Source: Elymus sibiricus (lineage: Eukaryota > Streptophyta > Magnoliopsida > Poales > Poaceae). From it: DNA of 64,000 bases. Positions 52,153 to 63,499 of this stretch are shown here, one piece after another. The notes below the pieces were generated by a model, which saw only the letters and a program-made list of their open reading frames with translations, was not told where the DNA came from and did not search any database. Location of the stretch: contig CM077670.1 of the NCBI GenBank assembly GCA_039707655.1, forward strand, positions 148,036,001 through 148,100,000, in the 5' to 3' direction. The translations under genes were made by a program, and so were the position numbers. How positions within the stretch are numbered: the first letter of the stretch is position 1; the number at the start of each line of letters is the position of its first letter.

Positions 52153-55104
52153 TGTCCCAAGAACGGCAAGGCACAAGCCAACCTGAAGCCTCAGGTCAAT
52201 TATGTGGGACAATTTCCCAAATGGAGGAACATTCAAGGGAAAGTTCATCATATCTCCGCTGAAGAAGCCGCCGAAGTCCCCGAGGTGGTCATTGGTATGT
52301 TTCCTGTTAATGACATACCTGCAACAATTTTATTCGATTCTGGGGCTTCCCATTCTTTTATTTCGCGGAGTTTTGTTACCCAACATCGTCTTCCCTATAC
52401 TCTTTTGTACAAAACTATGGTGGTACAGTCCCCCGGATCCAGGCTCAAGACAAATATTGTATGCCGAGGGTTGACAATATCAATCTATGGAGTCATCTTC
52501 CCCGCATCACTGGTGTCCATTGAGTCTCCCACCTTGGATATTATTTTGGGGATGGATTGGCTGACAAGACACCAGGTCTGCATCAATTGCGCAGCAAGAG
52601 AGGTCACACTAATAAATCCCTCGGGCCAGTCCGCTCGATTCTATGTTGGTCGAGCCATACCAAAGAAAGGGATGGTTTATGCTGCCATTGCAACAGAAAG
52701 GAATCTAGTCCCAGTGGTCTGTGAGTTCCCAGATGTGTTTCCAGATGAATTACCAGGCATGCCACCTGACCGGGAGCTGGAATTTTCTATTGAGCTTGTA
52801 CCCGGAACAACACCAATTTACAAGAAATATTATCGAATGCCTTCGTCTAAACTAGTGGAGTTGAAGAAGCAATTGGATGAGATGCTCCAAAAAGGGTACA
52901 TTCGCCCCAGCTCATCTCCTTGGGGTGCGCCTGCAATATTCGTGGGCAAGAAAGACGGCAGTCTTCGGATGTGTGTTGACTACCGTGCTCTCAATGATGT
53001 CACAATCAAGAATAAATACCCGTTGCCCGGGATTGATGATTTGTTCGATCAACTCAGCGGAGCTCAAGTGTTCTCCAAGATCGACTTGCGCACCGGGTAT
53101 CACCAACTGAAAATCAGAAAAGAAGATATCCCTAAGACAGCATTCACCACAAGATACGGGCTGTACGAGTATACGGTCATGTCATTTGGACTGACCAACG
53201 CTCCTGCATTCTTCATGCACATGATGAACAAGGTATTCATGGACTTCTTGGATAAGTTTGTAGTGGTGTTCATTGATGACATCCTCATATACTCCAAAAG
53301 TGAAGACGAGCACAAGCAACATCTCCGAGTAGTGTTGGAAAGATTACGCGCTCATCAACTCTACGCCAAGTTCAGCAAATGCGAATTTTGGCTAAAAGAA
53401 GCGGGATTCCTTGGGCATACCCTTTCCGCTCAAGGAGTGGCCGTGGACCAAAGCAAAGTCACCGAAGTTCTGAAGTGGAAGACACCTGTTTCAGTAACAG
53501 AAATCAAAAGTTTCTTGGGTCTAGCAGGTTATTACCGTCGCTTCATTGAAGGCTTCTCAAAGATTGCCAAGCCAATGACTGAACTGCTTAAGAAGAATCA
53601 GAAGTTTATATGGACCGAAGCATGTGAGAACAGTTTCAATGAGATCAAGACCCGTTTGACTACCGCTCCAGTGCTGACTCTACCAGACATCTACCGGAGC
53701 TTCGACATCTATTGCGACGCATCCAGGCGTGGCATTGGGTGTGTACTTATGCAAGATGGAAAGGTCGTAGCCTACGCATCAAGACAGCTCCGACCCCATG
53801 AGGAGAACTACCCTACACATGACTTAGAGATGGCAGCAGTGGTCCACGCCTTAAAGATTTGGAGGCATTACATCATCGGAAAGCGATGTCAAATCTACAC
53901 CGACCACAAGAGTCTCAAATATATATTCACACAGCCGGACTTGAACCTCCGACAACGAAGATGGCTTGAGTTGGTCAAAGACTATGACCTGGGTATCAAC
54001 TACCACCCAGGGAAAGCGGATGTGGTCGCCGATGCCCTCAGTTGCAAACCGGCTACTGCAAACTCATTAATCGAGCGTCTGCACCCAGCACTCCAAGAAG
54101 AAATATCTCAGCTCAATACGATCTTATGTGATGCAATCTGCGTGGTTACCTTGGAAGTAACCCCTACCCTAGAAGACGAAATTCGAAAGGCTCAACCTGG
54201 TGACCCGATGTTACAAAAGATAATGACTCAAGTACGAGAAGGGAAGACGCTAGACTTCTACATTGATGACAAGGGTACACTGCGATTTCGGTATCGAGTC
54301 TGTGTACCAGACCTCAAGGGCCTAAAGCAGCAGATTCTGAAGGAAGCTCATGAGTCCGCATACTCTATTCATCCCGGAGGCACTAAAATGTACCAAGACT
54401 TGAAGCAAACGTTCTGGTGGGAAGGTATGAAGAAAGATATCGCCTATTACATCGCCTGTTGTGATATATGCAACAAGGTGAAGGCTGAACACAAGAAACC
54501 AGCCGGTCTACTTCAACCTTTAACCGTTCCGCAATGGAAATTGGATGATATCTGCATGGATTTTATCGTGGGATTACCAAGGGCACCACGAGGTAATAAT
54601 GCCATATGGGTCGTGGTCGACATGCTCACCAAGGTGGCCCACTTTATTCCAATCAGGACCACCTACCGTGCAGATCAACTTGCTCAACTCTATGTATCCA
54701 GGATTGTCAGTCTGCATGGGGTACCCAGGACTATCACTTCAGACCGAGGGTCTTTGTTTACCTCGGCATTCTGGCTACGTTTACACCAAGCCTTGGGAAC
54801 CGCCTTGAAGCATAGCACCGCTTATCACCCGCAGACAGATGGACAGACGGAGCGAGTAAATCAAATCTTGGAAGATATGCTCCGGGCTTGCGCTCTTGCA
54901 CAAGGACCCAAATGGGAAGATAGCCTGCCGTACGCTGAGTTCTCCTACAACAACGGCTATCAAACTAGTCTCAAAATGTCACCATTTGAGGCCCTATATG
55001 GGCGTAAGTGCCGTACCCCGCTGAACTGGTCTCAGACAGGAGACAGCCGGATCTTCGGGACTGATCTGATGATGGAAGCAGAAAAGCAAGTCAAAGAAAT
55101 TTGA
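52153..55104 (+). pseudogene. pol: G4 pol: protease, RT, RNase H, integrase
   Basis: Continuous frame after the gag stop to a TGA at 55102-55104 (numbering from 52204). Protease: [10 protein letters not shown] with D45. [22 protein letters not shown] and FIDDILIYS with D358/D359. RNase [13 protein letters not shown] with D505, then [10 protein letters not shown] and DVVADALS followed by CK where RK is usual. Integrase: zinc-binding head ending CCDICNKVK; catalytic D786 (MDFIVGLP), D847 (TSDRGSLF) and E883 (DGQTERVNQ), a DD35E spacing. All catalytic residues are present. The order RT-RNase H-integrase is Ty3/Gypsy. Only the flanking stops, and possibly the ALSCK change, disable it. Confidence 0.95.
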
Positions 55105-55689
55105 GACAGACTACAAGTGGCAAAATCTCGTCAGAAAAGTTACTATGACTCAAAGCATAGGCAGATCAGCTTCGAACCAGGTGAATATGCATATCTCCGA
55201 GTTACACCTATGAAAGGAGTCAAGAGGTTTCATACTCGGGGAAAACTTGCACCAAGATATATTGGTCCATTTCCAGTTATGACCAAAGTGGGCAGAGTGG
55301 CCTATCAGTTGGAATTGCCTCCCGAACTATCCGAGGTTCACGATGTATTCCACGTATCTCAGCTACGGAGATGCATCGCACCACGCGCAAAGCAGGCAGA
55401 TATGGCAGAACTAGAGCTGGCCAAGGATTTAACATATGAGGAGAAACCTTTGAGAATCTTGGAAGAAATGGACAGAGTCACCCGAAGCAAAACTATAAAG
55501 TTTTACAAGGTCCAATGGGAGCACCACACTAAGGACAAAGCCACTTGGGAAAGAGCGGATTTCTTAAGAACTGCATACCCATATTTGTTTCCTGAGCAAC
55601 CGAATCTCGAGGACGAGATTGATCCTAAGGGGGGGGAGGTTTGTAACACCCTGGATTTTTGCCTTTTTCTTTTATTTGGATTTAATTAG
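55105..55689 (+). pseudogene. G4 integrase C-terminus and chromodomain
   Basis: Same frame as pol, following the TGA at 55104. It starts DRLQVAKSRQKSYYDSKHR, continues with the GPY/F-like region (PRYIGPFPVMTKVGRVAYQL, then VFHVSQLRRC) and ends with a chromodomain (ILEEMDRVTRSKTIKFYKVQ, WEHHTKDKATWERADFL). Chromodomains in chromoviruses are thought to steer integration to heterochromatin. The ORF does not stop before the LTR: it passes through the hairpin and polypurine tract and ends 48 bp inside the 3' LTR at 55689. Confidence 0.9.
55603..55641 (+). promoter_or_regulatory. G4 pre-PPT hairpin and polypurine tract
   Basis: AATCTC-gaggac-GAGATT (55603-55620) is followed by AAGGGGGGGGAGG (55628-55640) and the 3' LTR at 55642. 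The hairpin lies inside coding sequence here, but its equivalents in G2 and G3 are non-coding and still paired. Confidence 0.8.
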
Positions 55690-58600
55690 GTTTATTATTT
55701 GCATTTGGGTTTTCCAGTCATTTCTTTTGGACTTACCACTTGGATTTATTTTTGATTTTCTTCCAAGTGGGTTCTTCCATCCTTAAACTCTCCCTGGACC
55801 TCATCCCTCTCATAATAATGCCATTGGGTATTTTTATTTAATGGCATTATACCCTTTTTCTCTCTGAAAATGCCTATTTTCCCACAGAGCTATGAAGCAA
55901 CCCCTATTTTTATTGCCCAAAAAATTCCAAAAATATTCCCAAATATTCTTTGGGTCATGCCTCACCTTCCTATGCAAAAATATCCCATGGTCATTTGGAA
56001 AATTTCAGCCCAAGAAAATATTTTTGCTTCTGGACAGAAAAGTCACATTGTGAAGCAACTATATTTTTCCTTGATCCTTTTTATATGAATTTTTTACCAC
56101 TTAATGACCTTCCTAAGTAATGCTTAAACGCCTAAAACCAGCCCCAGAATCTCAGCCATTTGTCCTCAGTGCTTGGAGCAAGTTTCTGTCCAGAAACTTT
56201 AGCTCAAGCTCTTGTCACCTCCATTGCACCACTTGGCAAGCCCAGAGTGTTTTTAGGCACCGCGTTGAAGAGAATTCAGGTTGGACATGGTGTGGCAGCG
56301 CCGAAAGCCACCCCCGTGCCAGTGCATGCGGTGACCGCGTGCGGGCAGGGTGCAGCGCACGCGCTCTGTGCGCTCTGCCCGACGGGTCCGATCGGCCGCC
56401 ATCCAACCACCCTCCCCGCGACACCTCTCCGTGTCTCAGCGCTGCAGCCAATCCCCGTGCACCACCCAGCCCTCTCCCTGTTCCTCCCCGACGCCGGAAT
56501 GCAGCTCGCCGGAAGAGGCCGAGAGCTAGCGGCGGGAACAGTGAGCTCGCATGCCCGATTTTCGCGTGTAGTGCGCGCCACTGTGGCCGCACGCGTGCAC
56601 CGCGTCGCCCTGTGCTCCTCTGCTTCACCCCGCGTCGTTGCCCGAGTCCTCACCGCCCCCAGTTCGCCCTGCCGCTCCACTCCGGCGGAGCCCGAGCTCT
56701 GCCTCGCCTCCTCCTATAAATAGAGCACTCCCCCGATCGTTCTAGCCATCCCAACCCACTTCTCCACTCTCAAATCGATCACTAGTAGCTGGTGGCAACG
56801 CCGGGAAGGCCTCTGGCCTTCAAACCTCGCCGGCGACCGCCACGGATCCCCCTCCTCCGTTCACTCATCCTAGACCACCTCAGCTCCAACCACTGCCACC
56901 AGCGAGACCGTAGCAACCTCCTGAGCCCGACGGTAGCAAGAACTCGCCGGATTGTCGCCGGAAACGCCGACTCCGATCAGCTCCGCCGCCGCCGTCTCTG
57001 GAGAAGATCGCCACGACTCCGTCCGACTGCCTCAGCTCGAGCTTCGGGTACGTGTGTGACCGTCTTGTCGAGCTAGTCCCATTCCCCCTCTCTCCGGTGA
57101 TCGCCAACGTCTCCTCGCCGGAGAAACGCCGGCGACAGAGCCGCCAGTCCCTGTTCCCTCCCTCTCCTCTGTTTAACCCTGCCAGCGGGTCCCGCTCGTC
57201 AGCCTCTCACTCGGCCGCCCGAAGCGGTATAAGTGGAGGCGTATTCGCCGAATACGATTTCGACGTGGCCGCTTCTGGTTTTTCTTTTTATTTCAGATTT
57301 TGACCAGATCTAATCCAACTTTGACCAGCTATAACTTTTAATCTATAAGTCCAAATGATTTGATTCTTTTTGCTACTGGTTTATAAAATTCCAAAGTTTC
57401 TGTATGCCAAGTTTCGGAATTTTGCTTGCTGTTGAGAAGTTCTGGTGCAATAAACAGTGTTATGTGACATTTTCTTTTTGCATTTAATTTAATTTCAGAA
57501 GAACCTAGTTGTGTTGGAGAAGGCCAGGAGTACTGTGACACTCCTCTGAACCAAGGCAAGCCACAACATTCAGATGCAAGGATGGCATTGGAATGACTTG
57601 GTTTAATTGAATTAAATTCATCCTTTAATCACTATTTAAAATAATTTTCTATATAAATCTTATTGCATAAACTTTGTTCTGTCATGCTGATAATTTATGC
57701 AGTAGGATACATGCTTTCTTGTTAGTGTGCAGTAGGTATCATGGCATATACTCATATGACATCATGATGGATTTGATATTCATGACCATGACCCGTGCAT
57801 CCATTCATTCACTATGGCTCGAATCATTTTCTTTTCAAGTTAAACTTGTTAATAATCCAACTTGAACATGCTGTTGATCGAGTCATGGTGCCACCGAATC
57901 GAGCTCACCAGTGCAACCACACTTGCCTGGATGGGGATGCCCTAATGCGGTCTATTGTCATGCCTCTCGCCGGTGCCTCCTACGAGGGAAGGTTGTGCTC
58001 TGGCGCTACCCTGGCCCGGTAGGCAATCCTAACCTTGAGGACCCAAGTTTTGATGGTACCGAGGTCCCCGTTTGGGACAGTTTTGATGTTTGGCCACGAC
58101 GGTGGCAGCCACAGAGGCGGCAGATGTCACATGTTGACATCAGGGTCACCCAGGACATAGCCCAAAGGGGAGTTTGTCGAAGTGGCCGGGAGAGTGTCAT
58201 GCAATAGATTGGTTTTGTCAGAATGTCGTTGGTCCACCCGAATGGGAGCACGAGGCCATGAATTCCGTAGTGTGGGTACAGTGTACTAACCTCTGCAGAG
58301 TGTATAATCTATCGATAGCCGCGTCCTCGGATATGGACACAGTTCGTAGTAGGTCACACCGTGGGTCAACAGATATAATTAACTTGCACACTAAGATTCA
58401 CAAGATGGCACATGCAAACATGGTGATCGAGGATCACTATGCAAGGTATGAATGTGGTCAAGTGAGGTTCACGTTGGTAAGTTGTGAACGGTGGTTACGC
58501 GGTAACCCCGAGATGGTAAGTTGGTCCCGAGGACCATGGCAATGTTTCACGCACATCTCATGTTGAGTAGTATCATGCTCATGCATTAAATCTGTTAAAT

Positions 58601-59035
58601 GCCTTGTTATTGTTTGTCGCACTTGTTTTGTTTGCTGTGAGCTTGCGAGTACATTCAAAGTACTCACCTGGATTATCATGCCAGATGCAGGAGAAGCCGT
58701 GCAAGGAGTTGATGTCGAGCAGTATGTCGCGATCTAGGCCGTGTCCCAGCAGTGTCCCTGTGGAATGGAGTTCCGCTACCCCGTCGTTCCGCTACCGCAT
58801 AGTAGTTCCCTTATCATCGAGGCCCCTGCCATGTCTACTAAATAATGTACATAAATGCAGCCGCACCGTGTGTGCCGCTTGGCCTCGTTCATCATGTAAG
58901 ATGTAAACCTATGTTTCCGCTAAGAGATCAATAAAGAGGTTGTTTTCTGTACCAAGTTGTTGTGTATTTAGAGAAGACTTGATCTCTGGGCTGGCAATGC
59001 AAGGTAAACCGGTTGCTCTGAGCCGGGGTGCCACA
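55642..59035 (+). repeat. G4 3' LTR
   Basis: 3,394 bp, nearly identical to 46529-49921. TATA box at 56715-56722; palindrome module 58276-58338; hairpin 58647-58665. Confidence 0.95.
58276..58338 (+). promoter_or_regulatory. LTR palindrome module, G4 3' copy
   Basis: CTCTGCAGAG (58291-58300), CTATCGATAG (58309-58318), GTCC-tcggatat-GGAC (58323-58338). All pairs are intact. Confidence 0.75.
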
Positions 59036-59040
59036 TATCT
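59036..59040. repeat. G4 target duplication, right
   Basis: TATCT, identical to 46524-46528. Confidence 0.95.
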
Positions 59041-59537
59041 ACACATATCGAGCATATTGTGTGTATGTTATTGAAATGCTTTGGTATGTGTGGGATCCGA
59101 CACCTAGTTGTTTATTCTTGGTAGCCTTCCTTATGGGGAAATGCCTCCTAGTGCTTCCATCCGGAACACATGGATTGACCGGCATGTGTCCTTATTTGCT
59201 CCTGTGTCTGTCCCTACGGGGAAATGTCACGCGGTGTTCCTTTAAGTCCTTGTAGCTTGCTACGAATTGGGTTCATACGCTGATGGCCGACAAGTGCATT
59301 GCTGGGTCATGTATGCCTATCCCTGTAAGTTTGTGCCACTTTGGTTTACGACTAGTCATGTCGGCCCGGGTTCTCTGTCATATGATGCTAGCATCACGAT
59401 CATATACGTGAGCCAAAAGACGCAAACGGTCCCGGCCAAGGTAAAGGCGGTAGCCGTGGGTTACCGTGCGTGAGGCCGCAAAGCGTTATGATGTGTCTTA
59501 TGCTAGATCGGTGTGACTTAGGATCGGGGTCCTGACA
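59041..59537 (+). repeat. G3 5' LTR, second part
   Basis: Continuation of the LTR interrupted at 46528; ends GGGGTCCTGACA directly before the primer-site region. Confidence 0.75.
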
Positions 59538-59541
59538 GCTT

Positions 59542-59554
59542 TGGTATCAGAACC
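59542..59554 (+). promoter_or_regulatory. G3 primer-binding site
   Basis: TGGTATCAGAACC, one base different from the usual initiator tRNA-Met site (GAGCC). Confidence 0.8.
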
Positions 59555-61060
59555 TGACTGCCTGTAGGATTACCAAGCCAAACTGGTCGAAGTCGTGTCT
59601 AGAAATGCTTTAGTTATATAGGGGAATTGATTGTGGAAGGGAACGTAAGGCTCTTTTTACTCCTTATCCTGTGTCCTTCTGATTCCGAGTCACCCTCATC
59701 TTTTCTATGGGGTTAAGAAACTAGGCTTTCTCATCTACCTATCAGGATGACGAGTTACTATGCTGGAGACTTATCGGAAAGTTGTTGTCTTCTCGGATCA
59801 GTGTTTCCATAATAATTCAGATGTTATGTTGTCAGTTGTCGTGTAGGTTGTCTCATTTTTCATGCCCGTACAACCGTTATGCTGTCCGAGTTGTTCTAGG
59901 TTTCTAAATAGTCTGATGCATTTGCAAATTCTTCCCTCCTGTTCTAATGTCCTTTTAGGCCAGACTAAGCACACTAACCATTGTGTTGAGGTACTCCGTT
60001 GCCTCAACATAATTGTTGAAGTTATCAAGAAACTGGGATACCTCAGAGAACCACCCAGTAAGCCAGCCCTTGATTTGTGTTCCCAGTGTGAGGATTCTGG
60101 CCATCATTCTCGAAAGCATCTCGTGATGCCATTTAGTTAGTAGGTATTCTCTTTCTCGGTTCTTGGACCCATGATTCATCCCGCTTATCTCTGTTGATAA
60201 TGATTTTAGTTTCTTTAGGTTGACTAGTAACTTTGATCTAGTCTCTAGGTCCGTGGTATATCATTCTTCCAATACCACGAACCAGCCATGGCAGACGTTC
60301 TCCTTGAATGAAAAGATCACAATAAGAGTGCTCTTGAAGAGTTCTCCATTATGTTTGCGACCCTGCCAGTCCTACCTTTCTGCATGGCTTATCCAGAAAA
60401 ATATGTTGAACTTGCTCGACGTGTTAGTCTATGCATCAACAACTCAGAAAATCATATGTTCCCCTGAGTTGTTCCCTTTTCAGTTGCATTCCGACCTTCG
60501 TCTATCAATTGATAGTCAGGAGTAGTTGTGCATCCGTGTTCATCGGTGCCTATTATTTCTGTGGTCCGTCAAGCCATTCTATTTCGGAATGACTAGGAGA
60601 AGCAAACTCCAGCACCTCATCCATTTCGAGGATTGGGTCAAAGCAGTTGTATTCCGCAGATCAAGGAAGCCAATCCAGCTTCTAGTCTGTTCTACCTTGG
60701 AGTGTTACCATCTTTATGTCAAGAATGTCATGGGAATCGCACATCATCTTATGGATTCTTGATTCAGTGATACTTCTAGCCACCATCATTTATTTCTCGG
60801 TCCCTGTGTTGTTGTAACCGGAATCCCGACAAGTGAATCGTTATGTGTGAAATCAATACTCCTAGCAATCCCGTTGCTTGGTAGTCAATGGACGATAACT
60901 TCATTCTTAGCGTGTTGGTTATTGAATCATCATTCTAAGATTGATTGTGCTACATAGTCCATTTTTCTTGGTTCACTTTTCGATCAATGAGTTAGGATTG
61001 TATCAATCCTCGCTCTTTTGATCATATCGTCTTGCCCTGAACAGCAAGATTGTTCTCGAG
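59555..61060 (+). other. G3 interior, gag region decayed
   Basis: Where gag should lie, no open frame over about 100 codons and no zinc knuckle is visible. A CSQCEDSGHHSRKH-like segment near 60080-60120 could be a decayed CCHC knuckle. Confidence 0.4.
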
Positions 61061-63440
61061 CTTCATAACATATCGGTGGTTCGTGATATCCCGGATATCT
61101 TCTCGGAAGTATTACCAGGTTGTCCCCTGACCGCTATGTTGAGTTCGTGATCAAGTTGGTTTTCCCAATAAACCATCCCTTCTCCAAGTATATGTGTTGG
61201 ATACCCCTGAGCTAGTTGGTTAAGCTAAACAATAACTTGGAGAGTTGGAAGATAAAGGCTTTGCCTAATCTAGTTCACTCAAAGGGATATCTTTTGTGTG
61301 CGTGTGTTGAAGAAAGATGATATCTTCAATGATTGATCTTCATGTTAAGTTGCTGGATATATCGTCTTACCCAAACTTTGATTTGAGCATGGGCTATCGT
61401 CAAAACAAAAACAGAACCAACGATTTTCGTAATGTTGTCTTACTCGTGGTTGTTCCCTCGAGTATACACCATTATATCTTTTGGTCTGACCAATGCTATC
61501 ACGTGTTCACATAGTTGTGGAATTCCATCTTGATGGGAATCTTAATGAGTTGTTGTTGAGCCCATCGACAACATCTTTATCTTCTCCATGGTTCATGTTG
61601 AACATTTAAGCTAGTGTTGGAAACTTTTGTAAGCATTATCTTCGTGCTAGCCCATGAAGTATATGTCATGGTGAAATAAGTGACTTCCTCTAAGTTCATG
61701 TGCATTCGATGCAAGTTGCCGTTGTGAATTCGAGGAAGTTTGTTTTGCTTCCTCTAGAATCATCCCAAGTCAGTCATGCATGTGCGACGTATTCTATGGT
61801 CTGATAGGCTCGCTACCTCCATTCCGTATGTATTCCCTAGCACACCAAGCCACTAACTGATTTGTTCAAGGAGAAGAAGTTCCTTCTTAAGAGCATGCCT
61901 TATGCAAGGACTTCGTTATCCTTGATGATGGTTCCCAACCAGAACTCAGTAGTATTTTGCTCTGAGACTTCTATGCGGTCATGCTTGTCTTGGACAGTGT
62001 GCTCACATGTGTCTTGTAATCCAACTCATGTTTTGGAGCTTGCTTCCGTAGTTTATTTCCTGAGAATCTCGCAACGTCATCTCGTCGGTTTGTGTTGCAA
62101 ACCTTCTTTCAGACACGCTGAGTCCACAGTATCCTGTCACCAATCAGATCTGAATCTCAGGCAGATATGATGGTTGGAACTTCTCCCAAGAACTATGATG
62201 TAGGTTCCGGTAAAGTGGACGCACCTAGCCGGAAGAACTATTATTGCAGTATCTTGGTTCAGCAATTTGGCCACTCCCCCATGAGGAATTCATACGACTT
62301 ATTCTAGAAGTTGCTCCTTATGGATTCCTTGCGCTCCCGAAGTCCGACCTTTACCTGATGTTCTAGATACCAAACAATATCTATAGTTGGGTTATGCTAG
62401 TACATCAAGGAGAACATTAGAAGCGAAGTGCTAAATGTCTCTCGTTCGATCATCCAAAATTTTGTTTCCTTGGCTTCGCTAAGGTGAAATCTGAGGAAGT
62501 GTTGTCTTCCTTTGCATCTGCATCCTCCATCTATATCCATCATGGTAGTATGAGGTGTACCAGGATCTTGGCATAGATGTTGGTAAAACCCTGATGAATA
62601 TGGAAATGCTCAAGTTCTTGAGAGCACGCTCAGGCACTAAGTTTTATCGTCATCATTAGTTGGAATGTGCCCTCAGTTTCTTCGATTATTCTATAGCCAT
62701 TCAAACAGTGGAATCACTCTCTACTGTTGAACCTTCTCCCCAGTTACTAGAATCATTCCCAGCATTTGCATTTTGTTCCCAGCTTGCACCCGCCATTGTG
62801 CCATTTTCCCATGGGCTGCCCTTCTCAGTAATTGCTGTTCAGGATTATCTTCAAAAGTGGGCGTACCCTGGGTCCCATCCATTTCCGATGATAAGCAAAA
62901 ATCATCCATTGCATTGTCTTCAACAAGGTAGTCCACATCATCCATTCTAGTCCGAGTATGCCATTCTTTCGAACTCCTTCAAACGATCGTTTGTGAATTG
63001 CCTTAGGCTGGTATAGAGAGTTTCAATGATCTATGTACCAAAAGTAATTCTTTTTGCCACTTAAGGGAATAATTCTACGAGTCACCTCCTCTAAGGTGCC
63101 CCGTCATGGAATAATGGCAATTAACTCCTCGCTACGTTGAAATCGTGCACCATCTTACCTAAGCGTGGAATTGTTGCCTACCAAATTGAACCTTCGTCAT
63201 CTGCTTTCTTCCTCAATTACTGATGTGTGTTTTGTGTCTCAGCTCGAGAGATGTTATTATGTCACACTCCATGAGTTGCTCGATCTTCGAGAAGATCAAT
63301 TCCTGTAGAGTTCCTTCTGTCGTCATCGTGTTGGGTGAAGCTCTCGAAGGCAAAGATGTCAAGATCAACATGATGCAACGAATCCGCATCTTCGAGGAGG
63401 GCAAATGGATCATGAAGAGTGTGCCAGTTCCGTGACCTCC
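61060..63440 (+). pseudogene. G3 pol remnants
   Basis: Short recognisable pieces lie in changing frames. A protease-RT linker reads VVRDIPDIFSEVLPG (about 61077-61125). KPLTDLFKEKKFLLK (about 61846-61895) is the RT-RNase H connection. IHHGSMRCTRIL near 62540-62580 resembles the HPG...MYQDL start of the integrase zinc head. A long open stretch at 63223-63435 (70 codons) near the expected chromodomain does not match one. Stops and indels are frequent, so the element could not encode enzymes. Confidence 0.5.
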
Positions 63441-63462
63441 CTTCCTCTCACCTCACGTCTTT

Positions 63463-63499
63463 AATCTCGGGACGAGATTCTTGTTTAGTGGGGGTGAGT
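63463..63499 (+). promoter_or_regulatory. G3 pre-PPT hairpin and polypurine tract
   Basis: AATCTC-gggac-GAGATT (63463-63479), then TTAGTGGGGGTGAGT, then the 3' LTR at 63500. The stem equals that of G4 even though the surrounding sequence no longer codes. Confidence 0.75.

Larger units (their letters stand above)
46529..59035 (+). mobile_element. G4: nearly complete Tekay/Del-type chromovirus
   Basis: 12,507 bp with LTRs of 3,393 and 3,394 bp that are nearly identical, a perfect TATCT duplication, primer site, extra ORF, gag-pol in one reading frame, C-terminal chromodomain and polypurine tract. RT-RNase H-integrase order and the chromodomain make it a Ty3/Gypsy chromovirus; the sequence style suggests the Tekay/Del clade. 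Three in-frame stops disable it. It is the youngest insertion of the right half of the window. Confidence 0.95.

Noticed and set aside
60526..60762. 78-codon ORF in G3 as a gene
   Set aside because: It lies in a decayed retroelement interior and shows no domain.
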